DNA from: Sipunculus nudus
Taxonomy: Eukaryota; Annelida; Sipuncula; Golfingiida; Sipunculidae
NCBI GenBank assembly: GCA_026874595.1
Contig: CM049313.1
Span: forward strand, 41,880,659 to 41,944,658
Length of the DNA: 64,000 nucleotides
Direction of reading: 5' to 3'
Of this stretch, positions 1 through 12,295 are shown piece after piece. Both the position numbers and the translations under genes were made by a program. A model generated the notes under the pieces. That model saw only the letters and a program-made list of their open reading frames with translations, had not been told where the DNA came from and did not search any database. Within the stretch, counting starts at the first letter, position 1; every line of letters begins with the position of its first letter.

Positions 1-2
1 GG

Positions 3-3000
3 GTGGCCGATAATATTGATCACAACGTGGCAACTTTAGATGGACAAGACACATTCCATGGTATGGGAATTATGGCGATTGCAACAACTAGAAACGACAC
101 ATTGCCCATCTTGAAATCACGTGCCATTGTCCGACAACCCTGTATCAGTGTAAATGATCTCTTAAAGGATAGGGGGGTTCCCATTCATCAATACATAGGA
201 CCATCTGGAAAAGGTCTGTCATCAGTTAATTATAGACCAATTATTGAACTACAGGTTCCATACACATTGCCCTCGGAACTGTGCTGTGATTTTCTTTGGC
301 ACTCAGGTGGCTTATTCAGTGAGGCTGAAAATCCTAGACCAAATTGGTCGGGGTTTATGCAGCATGTTTTCTCTGGAGATCAGTACCCTGCTTCAAAATC
401 CAAAACGCTGCTTCTGCCTATCATTGACTTGAATCCTTCGGATGAAACATGCATCTACTCTACATTGCTCTATATTCAAAGCCAAGCTAGGCAACTGAAT
501 ATACAAACGCCATGTATAACATTTGATCAACCTTTGTGGCTGAAAGCTATGGAAATAATTACTGCAAATTCAATGAAGATAGTTTGCAGACTTGGCGGAT
601 TTCATACAATGATGAGTTTCCTGGGTAGCATTGGATCCATGATGAAAGGTTCAGGATTAGAAGAGGCACTAGAAACCGTATATGGACCAAATGCAGTTCA
701 TCATATGATGTCAGGAAAGGCAATTTCTAGGGCGTTACGTGGGCATTTCATGGTGGAGGCCGCTTTAATGAACCAGCTTTTTATGGGAATTGTTCCATGT
801 TCATTGCATAATGGGAACCAAGGTTTCACCTTTACAGAAATAGATGAGAATCCACTTGAAGAACATGGATCAGACATTGAGAATGCATCTTCCATTGAGC
901 ATACCTGTGGAGATAATGGACCAAGTGACAAGAATCTAGGAGAGATGGAGAGAGATATCACAATCCTAGAGGATGAACTTGATGAAACAGAAACAAAGAA
1001 GATCAAAGCTTTGTATGACGGAGTAAGAGATAAATCTATACCAGTTTCTCGCATCTTTGAATCAAATGAATTTGTCAAATTGGAGATCTGCTTGGCGAAA
1101 TATAAAGCAATGCTTTCAGACAGGTCGCCAACAGCAAGGCTTTGGTTGCAGTATATAGAATATGTTGAAACTCTTAAGTTATTCATTAGAGCTGAAAGGA
1201 CAGGAGATTGGAGTCTTCATCTCATCGCGGTTAGTAGGATGTTGAATTTATTTGCTGCTACTGGCCATATTAACTATGCAAAAAGTGCACGTCTTTATCT
1301 GCAAATGATGCAAGATTTGCCAAATGACCATCCTTGGCTGTATAACTGTTTCGCCGAGAATGGATTTCACACTGTCCGCAGAACTAGAAGATACTGGGCA
1401 GGTCTTTGGACGGATCTAACCATTGAACAAGTCATGATGCGGTCTATCAAGAGTCGAGGAGGACTGACCAGAGGAAGAGGCATGACCGAGTCCGTCCGCC
1501 TGCAGTGGATCTACAGTATGCACAAATGTGCTGAAGTCCACGAGGCCATGACGACGCTGACTAATATGAAGCTAGACTCCAGTCAGCAGCAACACATTGA
1601 ACTAGGAAAATCCAGATGTCAGCGTGATTTCAAAGACCTGACCAACATCCAGACATGGTTCAAGCATCATGACCCCTTTGATGTGAACGAACAGAAACTG
1701 CGTTCTTTGTCTTCTGGTTTGAGTGCTTCAGGCAGTGACGGTGTGAACTGTCACCAGACAGAGGAGATTGGGGCGAAAATCCACAAACAAATCGACAATA
1801 TGAGTGTCACGGAGGCATCCATTAAAAGAAGCGAGCAAGTTCAAGCATTAGATCATTTGTACCCGGGAGTCAAAGTTGACAAGCAGAAGGTTCAAATCGA
1901 TCCAAATATTTTATTTTCTCGCCTGATTGCTATAGTACAGAGACAGGAAAATATGGCACCGTATTTCGATTATGAACTGACAGCAGTGCCAACCTCTTTA
2001 TTCAAAAATGATGCTATGCGAAAACCAGCAAAGGCCCAGCTAGCTAAATTCCTGACTTCAGGTGTGAAGCCATGTGAGCTTACTAAAGAGGCCATACATG
2101 TGCTTGATGGCGGGGCACTTTTGCATAGGGTAAAATGGATGAAAAAAACAACGTACAAGGACATAGCCAAACAATATGTAGATTATGTTCAGACCAAGTA
2201 CGGAGACTGCTGTGTCGTATTTGATGGCTATGGTCAGAGCCCATCAATCAAAGACCACGAGCATGTAAGAAGACTTGGCAAGACGTGTGCGGATATATAC
2301 CTCAGTGAATCTATGATGGCCCACAACAACCAGCAGATCTTTCTTACAAATGAGAAAAACAAGGCACAGTTCATCTCATTGTTGTGTCGCTACCTGCAAG
2401 ATGATGGTAAAATTGTACATGTCAGCACGGGAGACGCTGACACCAAGATAGTTGCATGTGCTCTTCATTATGCAACACAGGGGAGAGAAGTCACCGTTGT
2501 AGCAGATGACACTGACCTGCTAGTTCTCTTGATGTACCACTGGAATGAAGATATGGCAGATATATGTTTTAAGTCAGAGGCAAAATCGTCCGTGAAACAG
2601 AAGACCAATAAATCATGGAAAATATGTGATCTTGTCAATAAGGCTGGCAAAACAGTCACAAAACACATATTGTTTCTTCATGCATGGACTGGTTGTGATA
2701 CTACTTCTGCCACTTTTGGCCAGGGCAAAACTAGTTTGCTTTCAAAGATGAAAAAGTCCGAGGTAATACAGCAGATATCATGTATAATGGATGATCCTAA
2801 GATGTCACCAGATGAAATCGGCAAAGCTGGCATCCGATTGTTTGTGCTACTCTGTGGTGGCAGAGAAGGTGAGCCCTTGAACAGTCTGCGGTATGCTAAA
2901 TTCATGGAAATGATTTCAACATGCAAAACCTCACTTGATCCCCAGAAACTACCACCTACAGAAAGAGCAGCACATTTTCACAGTTTACGGGTCCACCTGC

Positions 3001-3299
3001 AGGTGATGATCTGGAAGAAACTGAACAACAACGAACTGGACCCTGAGCACTGGGGATGGAAACTGTTAGGTAACAGCCTCACGCCACTGATGACGGATTT
3101 GGCTGCAGGACCAGACAGTATTCTTAAGTTTATAAGGTGCAAATGTAGACTGTCAACCAAAAACCCGTGCGGAACAATTGTCTGTTCATGCCGCAAAAAT
3201 GGTCTCAAATGTGTTACTGCATGTGGAGATTGTAGAGGCGAAAGCTGTAGAAACGCCGAAAAGATCATTATAGAAGAAGAAAAAGAAGAAGACCAATAA
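3..3299 (+). CDS. Large uncharacterised protein with PIN/FEN-like nuclease motifs and C-terminal CXC-like Cys-rich domain (5' partial)
   Basis: A single open frame of about 1098 codons with no intron. The frame is open to the left window edge (first codon here is GTG, read as Val), so the true start lies outside. The N-terminal 300 residues match no domain I can name. From about residue 715 the protein carries spaced acidic motifs typical of PIN/FEN-like nucleases: VVFDGYG (D741), GDADT (D811, D813), ADDTDLLVLL (D835, D836, D838) and GCDTTS (D899). Residues 1046-1082 are Cys-rich (CKC...CSC...C...CGDC...C), resembling tesmin/TSO1- or MSL2-type CXC DNA-binding domains, followed by an acidic Glu/Lys tail. 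Inference: a nuclear, DNA-binding nuclease-like protein. The intronless structure fits either a retrogene or a transposon-derived gene; no terminal repeats or transposase are visible beside it. The ORF is certain; the function is tentative. Confidence 0.75.
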   Translation: MADNIDHNVATLDGQDTFHGMGIMAIATTRNDTLPILKSRAIVRQPCISVNDLLKDRGVPIHQYIGPSGKGLSSVNYRPIIELQVPYTLPSELCCDFLWHSGGLFSEAENPRPNWSGFMQHVFSGDQYPASKSKTLLLPIIDLNPSDETCIYSTLLYIQSQARQLNIQTPCITFDQPLWLKAMEIITANSMKIVCRLGGFHTMMSFLGSIGSMMKGSGLEEALETVYGPNAVHHMMSGKAISRALRGHFMVEAALMNQLFMGIVPCSLHNGNQGFTFTEIDENPLEEHGSDIENASSIEHTCGDNGPSDKNLGEMERDITILEDELDETETKKIKALYDGVRDKSIPVSRIFESNEFVKLEICLAKYKAMLSDRSPTARLWLQYIEYVETLKLFIRAERTGDWSLHLIAVSRMLNLFAATGHINYAKSARLYLQMMQDLPNDHPWLYNCFAENGFHTVRRTRRYWAGLWTDLTIEQVMMRSIKSRGGLTRGRGMTESVRLQWIYSMHKCAEVHEAMTTLTNMKLDSSQQQHIELGKSRCQRDFKDLTNIQTWFKHHDPFDVNEQKLRSLSSGLSASGSDGVNCHQTEEIGAKIHKQIDNMSVTEASIKRSEQVQALDHLYPGVKVDKQKVQIDPNILFSRLIAIVQRQENMAPYFDYELTAVPTSLFKNDAMRKPAKAQLAKFLTSGVKPCELTKEAIHVLDGGALLHRVKWMKKTTYKDIAKQYVDYVQTKYGDCCVVFDGYGQSPSIKDHEHVRRLGKTCADIYLSESMMAHNNQQIFLTNEKNKAQFISLLCRYLQDDGKIVHVSTGDADTKIVACALHYATQGREVTVVADDTDLLVLLMYHWNEDMADICFKSEAKSSVKQKTNKSWKICDLVNKAGKTVTKHILFLHAWTGCDTTSATFGQGKTSLLSKMKKSEVIQQISCIMDDPKMSPDEIGKAGIRLFVLLCGGREGEPLNSLRYAKFMEMISTCKTSLDPQKLPPTERAAHFHSLRVHLQVMIWKKLNNNELDPEHWGWKLLGNSLTPLMTDLAAGPDSILKFIRCKCRLSTKNPCGTIVCSCRKNGLKCVTACGDCRGESCRNAEKIIIEEEKEEDQ

Positions 3300-3300
3300 A
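3295..3300 (+). promoter_or_regulatory. AATAAA polyadenylation hexamer overlapping the stop codon
   Basis: The TAA stop of the upstream ORF (3297-3299) lies inside a canonical AATAAA hexamer. If used, the 3' UTR would be only tens of bases. No other canonical hexamer was noticed in the next 100 bases. Confidence 0.45.
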
Positions 3301-6300
3301 TATTTCCGTATATGATAGATTAACCATAAATACGTGTTCCCATTTGCACGTAAAGGAAGGCAAAGCTGGATAGCCATAATTTCTTATTGTTAATTCCATG
3401 CAGAGACCAGTTTTGGTTGACAAATGGTCAGCAGTTGGAAGGGCTCTTGTTTCTAAACCAATAGCTTACCCGTGTTTCTTGATTCTGTAAGATTATAGAC
3501 TGGAAACCCAAGGTAACATTAACTTATATCAATAGGATAATGCGAAACTGGCATATTCCAAGAGGGGTGAATTCTAGTTAAGATTAGTTAAGTAAACGAA
3601 AAAAAGGGGCGATCGTCTCCGCAAAAAAATATCATTACAAGTTGGTTATATATGTTCATACTGTGAATGTGTTACCATTTATTCCAAATAAACCCACTCG
3701 ACAACCCAATTTATTGGCTTTTTACATTAATCACGTTATGATAATCATCAAATTTGCTGATTGAATTCGACGGTTTCAGTGACAAAAGGTGTGCAAGATT
3801 ACAGCTACAATAAATAAAATGTTCACATATTTTGAAAACGGAAAGATTATAGGAGGAATCAAGTGTAAAATAATTTGTATATGAATTTGGCATACCAAAC
3901 ATTCCAAACGTAATTTAAACAGATCACTTTTAATTTTTTTAAATGACTCAAATATTTTATATTTAAATATTTAGAATATATGACAATTCTAAAGGATGTA
4001 GCACACTTGTAGATGAAGCGCAATAATGTTTACTCATAAAATACTGCGTTTCACAGAAAATGCAAAGAAAACGCAAAATACAAGCATTTTAAAATATTAC
4101 AAAAATTTAAATTTAAATTTTATAATTCACAAATATAGCATTAAATATAGCATGACCATTGATTCTGATGTTTTCAGCAGAACTAAATTATATTATAGGG
4201 AAGTTTCAGTGTCCTTCATCAAATACATAAAACAATTTTTTCCATATAAATAATTTTCACTTATTTTTAATTTTAATTTTAAATTAGAATTATTCAAAAA
4301 AATTCAGAAGCCTATCCAAATGAACTCTTCACGCTAAAGACGTCTCATATTGCCTATGGCATGTTATATTAGATTTTAATTTGAAGTCCGGTATCTTAAA
4401 TCACAAAATAGGAACTTTATATGCAAATTTTTCATTTGAAAATTTTTCAAATTTCAAAATGCTGTAAAAAATTTTCCCCAAAGCGGATTTTAGCGGATTT
4501 TGGATATGTAATTCTACAGACACTGGCGCTTCAAATGACACCAAAATCAGCTTTCTACCATTTTTTTCCACGTGGAACCCTCCAACGACCCGACTATATG
4601 CCTACAAGGCTAAATACTATTTACCTGCTTGTGACCCGTAAAATATGCTACATTTTAATTACTTTTTGTGACAGACATGATTTGTTCAGTACAGCATGCT
4701 TACTTCGGTTTACTGGTTCTAATTGAGTATTTGTTCAATTACTAACTTAATTATCATTTCTTAATTATCATTTCGCCGGCCAGTTTGAGTTTTTTAGACC
4801 TATGTAGGGTGGTCTAATCAGTGTTTAAATCAAAAGGATTCATAGACATTTTGATAAAGAGTATTTAGACAAGGAATTAAAAAGTCATGTATCTCCCTGC
4901 ACTATTGACGGGAAAGCAAAAGAAGCATTATCGCAACAATGAAAGCAGATATGGGAGTAAGTTAGACGAATTTCTTTCTACGTCAATCAATAATGTGTCA
5001 GCAGGCCAAGTAATGTCACGGTAGGTATGCTGCTAGTAAACACACAAACACAATTAAACCCCTCCTAAGTTATTGAGGCTAAAGATTTCCTTTTTCCAAA
5101 ATCCTGGATCTGCCCCTGCTCATCCCTTTTCATATATGCGTTATTTATTTTATTCATATTGTATTTTCAAATACACATTGGAAAGTATTGAGGGTCCTTC
5201 AGTTATTAAAATTTATTTTGAAAGTTAACTGCAATAAAAAAATTAGACGTGTAACAGAAACATATATTAAGTAAAGCTTATACCAGCTTCCTAGTGGCCT
5301 GAGTCCATTATTTAGTGCCGGTATTCTAAATAGTGTAGAGCCCATCAAAGCAAAATTAAGGCCATTTTTTTTAATTTATTGGTTCTTTTAAAAAGTAATC
5401 AATAGATAGGTGGGAGGAAAGAAAATTTAAAAAAATGGAATAAACCTTGATATTGGCGTGCCCATAGCCGGTATTGTACAGATGGGCTGTAAATTACATT
5501 TGAAATGCAATAACCCCAAACAAATGATAAACAACATATCATCTTTTTGAGTTTTTCATATTCATCTGTGTTATTTTCAGATATTAAAATATATTTTTGT
5601 CATCAATCGTTGTAGATTCGGCGGCGTATTGTGAAAAAAATCAGCATGCCAATTTAATTTTTTACTGAAATGAGGAAATTGGAAAATAAAAGAATTCTGG
5701 CCTAAAAAACCAACAATTTCACAAATAAATAGAAAAGATAGGGAAGTACACTGAAATACTTTCTACATCTTTGATATTTAGATATATTATTGTAGGTCAA
5801 CTACTAATACACGAAGAGGTGTAAAATAAAACCATAACATTATCGTGAACTTGGGATATTTTCCTCATTTAATAAACAAAAATATTTCCTTATTCAGACA
5901 CCAAGTTGCGAAAATTACCTTTCGCGTGCTGTATTTCCTAATACCTGTATACAAAGTAACAGCACAGAAATAAATGGTTGTTAAGTCATATTTGCAAATG
6001 CGTCTGAGGAAGCGTTGTGGCAAACATAATCTGACCATCTGACCTTTAAGGAATAGCTAATGACGCTTTTGACAAGCACTTTGAATTTCATTATTGAGGT
6101 TGTAAAACAAATTCTCAGATTTTGAATACTGTATATTTAAAAAGATGCAGAAGTAAGTTTTAAAATTGCTTGTCCTCAAAAAGATTGCCCTTTCAATATT
6201 TGTTTTTCCCATTCCATTGAAAACTATCCCCTCAAAACCTGTGCTGCAGTAAGTTATATCAATTAGGTATATTAATATTAACTACCTTGGAATGTCACAG

Positions 6301-6600
6301 AATGTTTCCAAGGGAAAGCATTAAGCATTATATAGTTATCCAAAGGAAATAATTATTTTTATTGCAGTTCCATTAATTTCTTTTTTTCAAGAATAGAGGT
6401 CCTCAGTAGGTGCAGGTGATATCAAAGTGCATATGATAGTTCCTTGCACGTGTCTTCGTCTAATACGTTTATCTGTCGTGTCAGTGAACTTGGCAACTGA
6501 TCTTTGTTTAATTCTTCTCGATTAACGAGGATTATTCGGCTAGGCGTACGGCATTTGGTATTGCATAAACGTTACCGCACCTGACTGCTAATCTATAGTT
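3301..6600. other. AT-rich non-coding stretch, no gene seen
   Basis: Very AT-rich DNA with only short, compositionally biased open frames. At about 5090-5117 there is a fragment (TCCTGGATCTGCCCCTG) resembling the right end of the GGATCCAG inverted-repeat element found complete at 23.8 and 56.5 kb. Nothing else is supported. Confidence 0.5.
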
Positions 6601-6604
6601 ATTA

Positions 6605-7560
6605 CCTTATCCGTCCGTCCATCCGTCTATCTGTCCGTCCGTCCACAAATTCGTTTCCGGGTGATAATTCCAGTTTAGTTTGACTTATGGGTTTCACACT
6701 TGACTTATATATAGCCCACCTCTAAAGCAAGAACCCTACTGATATTTTGGTCATGAGGTCAAAGGTCAAGGTCACAAGACCTACATGTTTAAAAAGTTTG
6801 CGGATGCATTTAAGGCCAAACATTCCATCCCGGACCTTTCATCTTCCACACACAGCTCACCTGTCAATACGGGGAGATTCCTTTTAGCCACAAGCCAATG
6901 GTCAATTTCACATGAGCCATCTGTCCCAAAAATTCATTTCCGGGTGATAACGGATTTCAAACTTTGCTTATATATGGCCCATTACTGAATCAAGATTCCT
7001 TTTAATTTTGGCATCGTGAGGTTAAGGTCACAGGACCCACATCTTTAAAGATTGTTGATGCATTTTAAGCCAAGCTTATAATCCCACACCTTACATCTAA
7101 CACATATAGCTCACCTGTCAAAATGTGAAGATCTCTGTTGCCTTGGGGTCACAAGGTCAAAGGTCAATGTCACACAAATCATGTCCAAAAATTTATTTCC
7201 GGTTGATAACTCCAGTTTGGATTGACATATGGATTCAAACCTGACTTTAATATGACCCACCCCAAAGGCTAGAAACATATAGTTTTGGGGGCAAAGAGAC
7301 TGTCGATTTTCAAACTTGATTTGTAAATTTGCCAACACTAATGTAAGAACCCTTTTTATTTAGGGTTCACGAGGTCACATGTGAAGGTCACAGGACCACA
7401 GGACCCGCATCTCTAAAACGATTGTGGAGGCACTGTAAAAGTTTCATCCAAAGTCCTCACCTTTAGATTACCTAACAAAAGGGGAAGTATTATATTGATT
7501 TTGGCATCACATGTTAAAAAGTTAAGGTCACAGGACCATATCCTTCCGATGTATATGCTG
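6605..7560 (+). repeat. Degenerate tandem-like repeat with AAGGTCACAGGACC motif
   Basis: Starts with a (CCGT)n-type microsatellite at about 6610-6645. It is followed by at least three diverged copies of a unit of roughly 270-350 bp. Each unit holds a 'TTTCCGG(G/T)TGATAA' segment (about 6653, 6938 and 7196), a 'GTCAAGGTCACA' segment (about 6760, 7022, 7385) and a 'CTCACCTGTCAA' segment (about 6856, 7110). A related fragment occurs inverted at about 25740-25780. No coding potential. Confidence 0.65.
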
Positions 7561-7569
7561 ACCAGGCTT

Positions 7570-8600
7570 ACTGTTTAATATATCATTTGTAATTATAACT
7601 CTGTACATGGAGCTTGGGATGCTCCACTTGCAGCAGGTGTCAATCTGGGGCTTTTCGTCAGTTTACCTGTATTTGAAGTGTCATCCTGGGCCACTTTACA
7701 CTAGTTTACGCACAGTTCCTCCGAGAGATATCGGGCATGCTAATCGAATTATCTGTTATATCCAGTCCCCTTATGACAAGACAACGCAAAACTGCTTGAT
7801 AATCTCCCTTAATATTTAATATTCTGGGCAAAATTTCAGGCCGAAGCCTGAGTCTGATCCCTGTCAATTTGTGGCAATGTGGGGAACAAGACAGGACTGA
7901 AGCAGGACCGATGACTTATCATTAACCAATTAAATCAGCTTTCAGAATCACATAACAGGCGTATAAAATTTGAATTTGGAAATTCAGAGAAGGAAAGAAC
8001 ATGGGACGTTGATTTAGATCTGTGTCGTCTTTGGTCATATATGGAGATAACTGCTCAGGAATAAACTCTGTGCGGGCTGCTTAACAACTGGACGGTGTTA
8101 AAGAACAACTCGCTTTATCGCAGATTATACTCATTTATTACTGAAATACTGAAATAATACTATTCATACTGAGATAATGTACTTAATACTAAACATTATA
8201 GGGGTTCTTTTAAATTCGAATTACTGTAATTATGTCAAATTAAACATTGTATGGTTAGAATATTGTTCAGGTGAGTACATTTACATATGATGACTATCTC
8301 GTGGCTGTCTGAAGAATACGTACAGAGTATATCAGTTAAACTATCAGTTAAACGTTTGCCTCCTACAAAACCTAATGCAGTTCATAGCATAGTTGCTAAA
8401 TTAAAACTTCCTACATAGTTCAGGGCATTTACTAGAGGTTCACAGGAAGTAAATGTGAGTATGCAGGAAAGAACTTTAACCTTTTCTTCACCGAGTGTAG
8501 CATGCGGTTGATTAGTTATCCTTCGCTCCAGGTACATAATTGCAAAAAAAGGATCACGCTCAACATTTCATTTATAATTTATATACTCACGAGGCAAAAG
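7570..8600. other. Non-coding spacer, nothing recognised
   Basis: No ORF with recognisable composition, no clear repeat and no RNA gene. It ends where the inverted segmental duplication at 8.6 kb begins. Confidence 0.4.
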
Positions 8601-8607
8601 CAGAGAC

Positions 8608-9712
8608 ATTGGTTGCTCATTTACTCTGAAATACATATATCATCATGGCCCTGTTAAACATGATGATTCAGAAATAGCCGTTTCAAAACCGAGAGATTAC
8701 CAGCCATCACTTAACAGTCAAAAGAGTTAAAAGGTGTTGATCTGACTTAAACGTTACATAAAAAAATATTTTTTTGTTAAATAGCTTTGCAAGGCACAAG
8801 GCAGGGACTCTCTGCAGAATAATCTAAAGTTACCTCTTCATAAGCCTGCTTTCATTTCCCTGACAAAGGTTTAAAAGTATATATCTGTATTCTAGAATTA
8901 TTATAGATATAAGGCGTCCCTTGACCTTAAAAAATAATTTATGGCAGATGATTTTATTGGGCAAATGTCAACACTATATTTGACACAAAGGCAGTGAACT
9001 TTCTTTCGAAATGTGACTTTTTTATATGTATGACAATCTTCCCTATTCAGAAGGTTAAGATAAGAAATTATTTGCAGCCTAGAAATACCTTTGAACTTCC
9101 ACAAACATCAGGATCCATCAGCTAAGAAATCGTGACTCTTTCTCTGAGGAGTTGTTTCCAGTTCTTCTAATAGACGGCTCATATTGAAAGAAGCATTATA
9201 ACCTTTGTTCAATATGTTATTTTGTTATTTTTGTACATTGTTAAACCACATCAGGGCAAATTATTCGAATTTCTAAGTTATTTTTTAAGTTACATTGAAA
9301 CACCTTATATGATATAAAACATATGGCTTACATGAACCGTTTGAGACCTTGTGCAGAATAAAAATAAATATAAATGTTGTAGACGGTACCTTCCTGATTG
9401 ATAAGATTGGCTTTAAGTAGGACGTTATATGAGGCTACACGTTTACTCCATAGGGTTTTCTTGAATAAATATATACATGTTCACTAAATTTCAGTGGAAA
9501 TTCTTCAGTGTAACCATCATAGCTATGTCATTGGTGTTAATAAGCAGTCTCACGGTATCTGCTATCGGCGTGTCTGTCAATCATGCAAATAAGTGACGGA
9601 AGATTCCATGTGGGCGGCACGACTTGTATTTGGTCCACGCCGCCGCAAAGTGTTATAACATTACTTTCTTCTGAACATACTCAGATCTGTTTTATCAGAA
9701 CAACGGTAAGGA
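8608..9712 (+). repeat. Inverted segmental duplication, arm 1 (upstream region of gene A)
   Basis: About 1.1 kb that reappears in inverse orientation at 24588-25725. Matching blocks in order: TACTCTGAAATACATAT (8630 region), TTTAAGTCAGAT read in the opposite strand, the segment around 8900-9105, a long match around 9310-9390 containing GTGCAGAATAAAAATAAATA, TTTCAGTGGAAATTCT near 9490, CACGGTATCTGC near 9550, and the putative promoter/leader at 9598-9705. Conservation of many blocks in the same order shows one duplication event followed by divergence with small indels. Confidence 0.75.
9598..9712 (+). promoter_or_regulatory. Putative promoter and 5' leader exon of secreted gene A
   Basis: Contains a 15-bp block TGTGGGCGGCACGAC (9609-9623, including a GGGCGG GC box) identical to one in the inverted copy at 24687-24701. 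This is followed by an ATTTGGTC element and the block CAGATCTGTTTTATCAGAACAACG, which ends in a good splice donor GTAAGG at 9706. The copy at 24.6 kb also retains a donor (GTAATA) at the same place. I infer an untranslated first exon ending at 9705 and joined to the coding exon near 10871. No TATA box is obvious. An ATGCAAAT octamer sits just upstream at about 9583. Confidence 0.5.
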
Positions 9713-10879
9713 TATTTTGTATTTTCTTATTGCACCACATGATAAAGGCTATCTGATTAGGATACAAAAGATGTTTTAAAATTTTATAAAATTATGAGTT
9801 TGCAGAAGATTATAATTCGCAAGATTCCAGCCATTGCCTTTTCTATGGTATTTAGGTATTTTGGCCTTAATTCAAGCAAGCTTGTTTACTGCTAATAGTT
9901 TTTCCCTTTAAATATCGTTGAGGTGTTGGCTCGATATATCTTTGGTTAGAACCGGATCATGACTTTGTCATAGCCGTTTACATATTACACAAATCGTGAT
10001 ATCATTACATTAAAGGGAAATCTTAACGGGATTTTTCTTTCATAAAAGGAATTTGATCAGTCGAATATAAGATATGATATCTACTCGAATTATCTTAATA
10101 AACACAGTGGGATCCGAGCGTTGGGTATGTTTTTCATACATCACTATGACCAGGGGTTCCGGTAAGGGTTTCCAGCTCACTAGTGGTGTTCCAGAAAACC
10201 CTTAGTATATGCGGTGGTGCCTCGTACTTATGGTAATATGTCTGATCACGCTCATATAATTTGCCTGGGCTCATAAACAATTTTGGCTGATAATTTCGGG
10301 AAAGCGGATTTCATGCGATTTTAAGAATCCGGTGATGTTTTCCCCTATTTAAAAAATATATTAACTAATTTCGTTTTAAAATAAGTTTGTTATTTTCAGT
10401 GAATAAAACCCTTACAAGTTTTCCACGAATTTCAATGAAATTCTCTTAAACGGTGGGCAATATGTTTAAGAGCTAGTTAAAAATTATTTGATACGGAAAT
10501 GGATCCGGATACAGGCAAGAGCGGAGAAAATATCTAATCTAGGAGTAGAGTTTACCAAATATATAATTAATACTTAAATATAACTTTTGGCCTATAAAAT
10601 AAAAGCATAAAAAATAACAATTTCTTACGTTATTTATATGATTCATTTACAAAAAAAATGTTCACATAATTACAAAATGACATTAACATTTCAAGAAATA
10701 ACATTTTAATAATTAAAGAGGTTTAAATAATTATTTATTAATCACTCATCGAAAAGTATCTTTTTTTCTATGGCCAAGAAAAGAAATTTCATATTGTACC
10801 TTGATAATGAAAGTCCTAGATGCCAACAACGTTTTCCAGAGGCATTCAGTCTTGACATTTATTATATTAGATTCCCGGA

Positions 10880-12295
10880 ATGGCCTTTCGACTCGCTATT
10901 TACTTGCTACTGTTAGCTGGAGTGACTTGTCATCATTGTTCCCGGCAGCCGTCGCTCGGAAATGGTAAGTTCAAAATGGGTGGTTTTCTGTGCTACATCA
11001 TGGAACATATGATAATTTAAACACTTAACCATTGGATAATTAAAAAACCCCGATTATTTTAAATTATTTATTTAAGGTCATTCATGGGTATTACTCATAT
11101 TTAAAAGCGACGAACGCAAAATACTGTAAGAAGAATAGCAACTGGAGAATTTATATTTATGCTTTAAATTCATTTGATATTCAGCGAGAAAAAGTGTGTT
11201 TGCAATCTCCTGCCTTCCACTATTTCCTTATATGTGCTCTTCTTGTATTGCAGGCAACAGACAGAATTTTAACTACAATTTCTGTTCATACAAAAGTGGA
11301 CCAGGTCTTGGTTTCATCATTCTAGATGACACTGTCGACAACACCAAATGGTCGCAGGATAATCTGTGCATGGCCGTCCCGGATCTAACCACGTTCAGAG
11401 GCCGTGAATATATGACGTCCGTCCAGTTACTCAATGACATTGGAGGGGACAAGGTGGACAATGGTCACCCTGGTCTTGTGTTCAACCTTATGGATTCCGC
11501 TAACTATGATTTCCTGTTTCTTAGGTGAGACGTTGTGTGAGGGGAGGAAATTAACGCCTGGTATATGTTAGGTTCCAGTGACAGTGAAATTTATGACAAG
11601 TTGAAATCGGCCTTTTGGGAAATACCAATTAGGCCTCCTCGTAATTTTCTTTTTAAAAATGTGGATAAGTCTCACAGCAGATGTAAAATTGCATAAACTA
11701 TATGAAATGGGGAAAATATTGATCTATATCTCTAGCTTTGTATTCCTAGGAAAGTTTAACATGAATCTTCCTGTAAGTCATTAAGATGAAAAGGTTTGAA
11801 TTTTCTATATATCATGACATGATACACGTATGTGTCTATGCTTGTGCCTTTTGATAAGATAATAATATGAATTTTTATGTAATTCGCATTTGAATGGATT
11901 CTAATTTTCACTGTTTTTTATATGATATATTCTTAAAAAGACCGTAGATATGTTTCCTGAGAACGAAGCGACCATTGACATGGTATATAGCTCTTTTACA
12001 TTATAGACCTCACTGGCCTGATGCTTGTTATGGGTATGGCTATGTTGCAAATGGAAACCTGGTCCATGATGGAAGCATGAATGGCAGATGTCCACATGGA
12101 GCACCAAAGGGACGCACCTGGCATGACCTTAAGCTGCACGTGGTCGGGCGTGAGACACGTGTCTACCTGAATAACCAGCTGTTGGCTACAATTCTTCATC
12201 ACTTCCCTAACGTTGCACGAAGTGGGCCAGCCATACTGAATGGGTTCAAGAACAGGGCCTACTTCAGAGGTTTAACCATAAAACCGACCTGCTAA
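10880..12295 (+). CDS. Secreted jelly-roll-like protein, gene A (three coding exons, 214 aa)
   Basis: Exons 10880-10964, 11254-11524 and 12007-12295 join in frame (85 + 271 + 289 nt = 215 codons including TAA). Introns have GTAAGT and GTGAGA donors and CAG/TAG acceptors. Exon 1 encodes a signal peptide (MAFRLAIYLLLLAGVTC) and a CHHC motif. The mature protein carries the motifs NFCSYKSGPGLGF, DNLCMAV, HPGLVFN, YDFLFLRPH, CYGYGYV, CPHGAP, WHDLKLHVVG, VYLNNQLLAT and RSGPAILNG, ending in Cys. The W-H-x-(V/L)-K-(V/L)...VYLN pattern resembles laminin-G/concanavalin-A-like jelly-roll folds; this fold is inferred, not proven. Cys pairs suggest disulfides in an extracellular protein. Paralogue B shares the exon phases exactly (1, 2), which confirms the gene model. 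Role unknown: lectin-like or mucus/shell secretory functions are possible but unsupported. Confidence 0.85.

Noticed and set aside
701-1186. 161-codon minus-strand ORF
   Set aside because: Shadow of the large plus-strand ORF with no recognisable feature.
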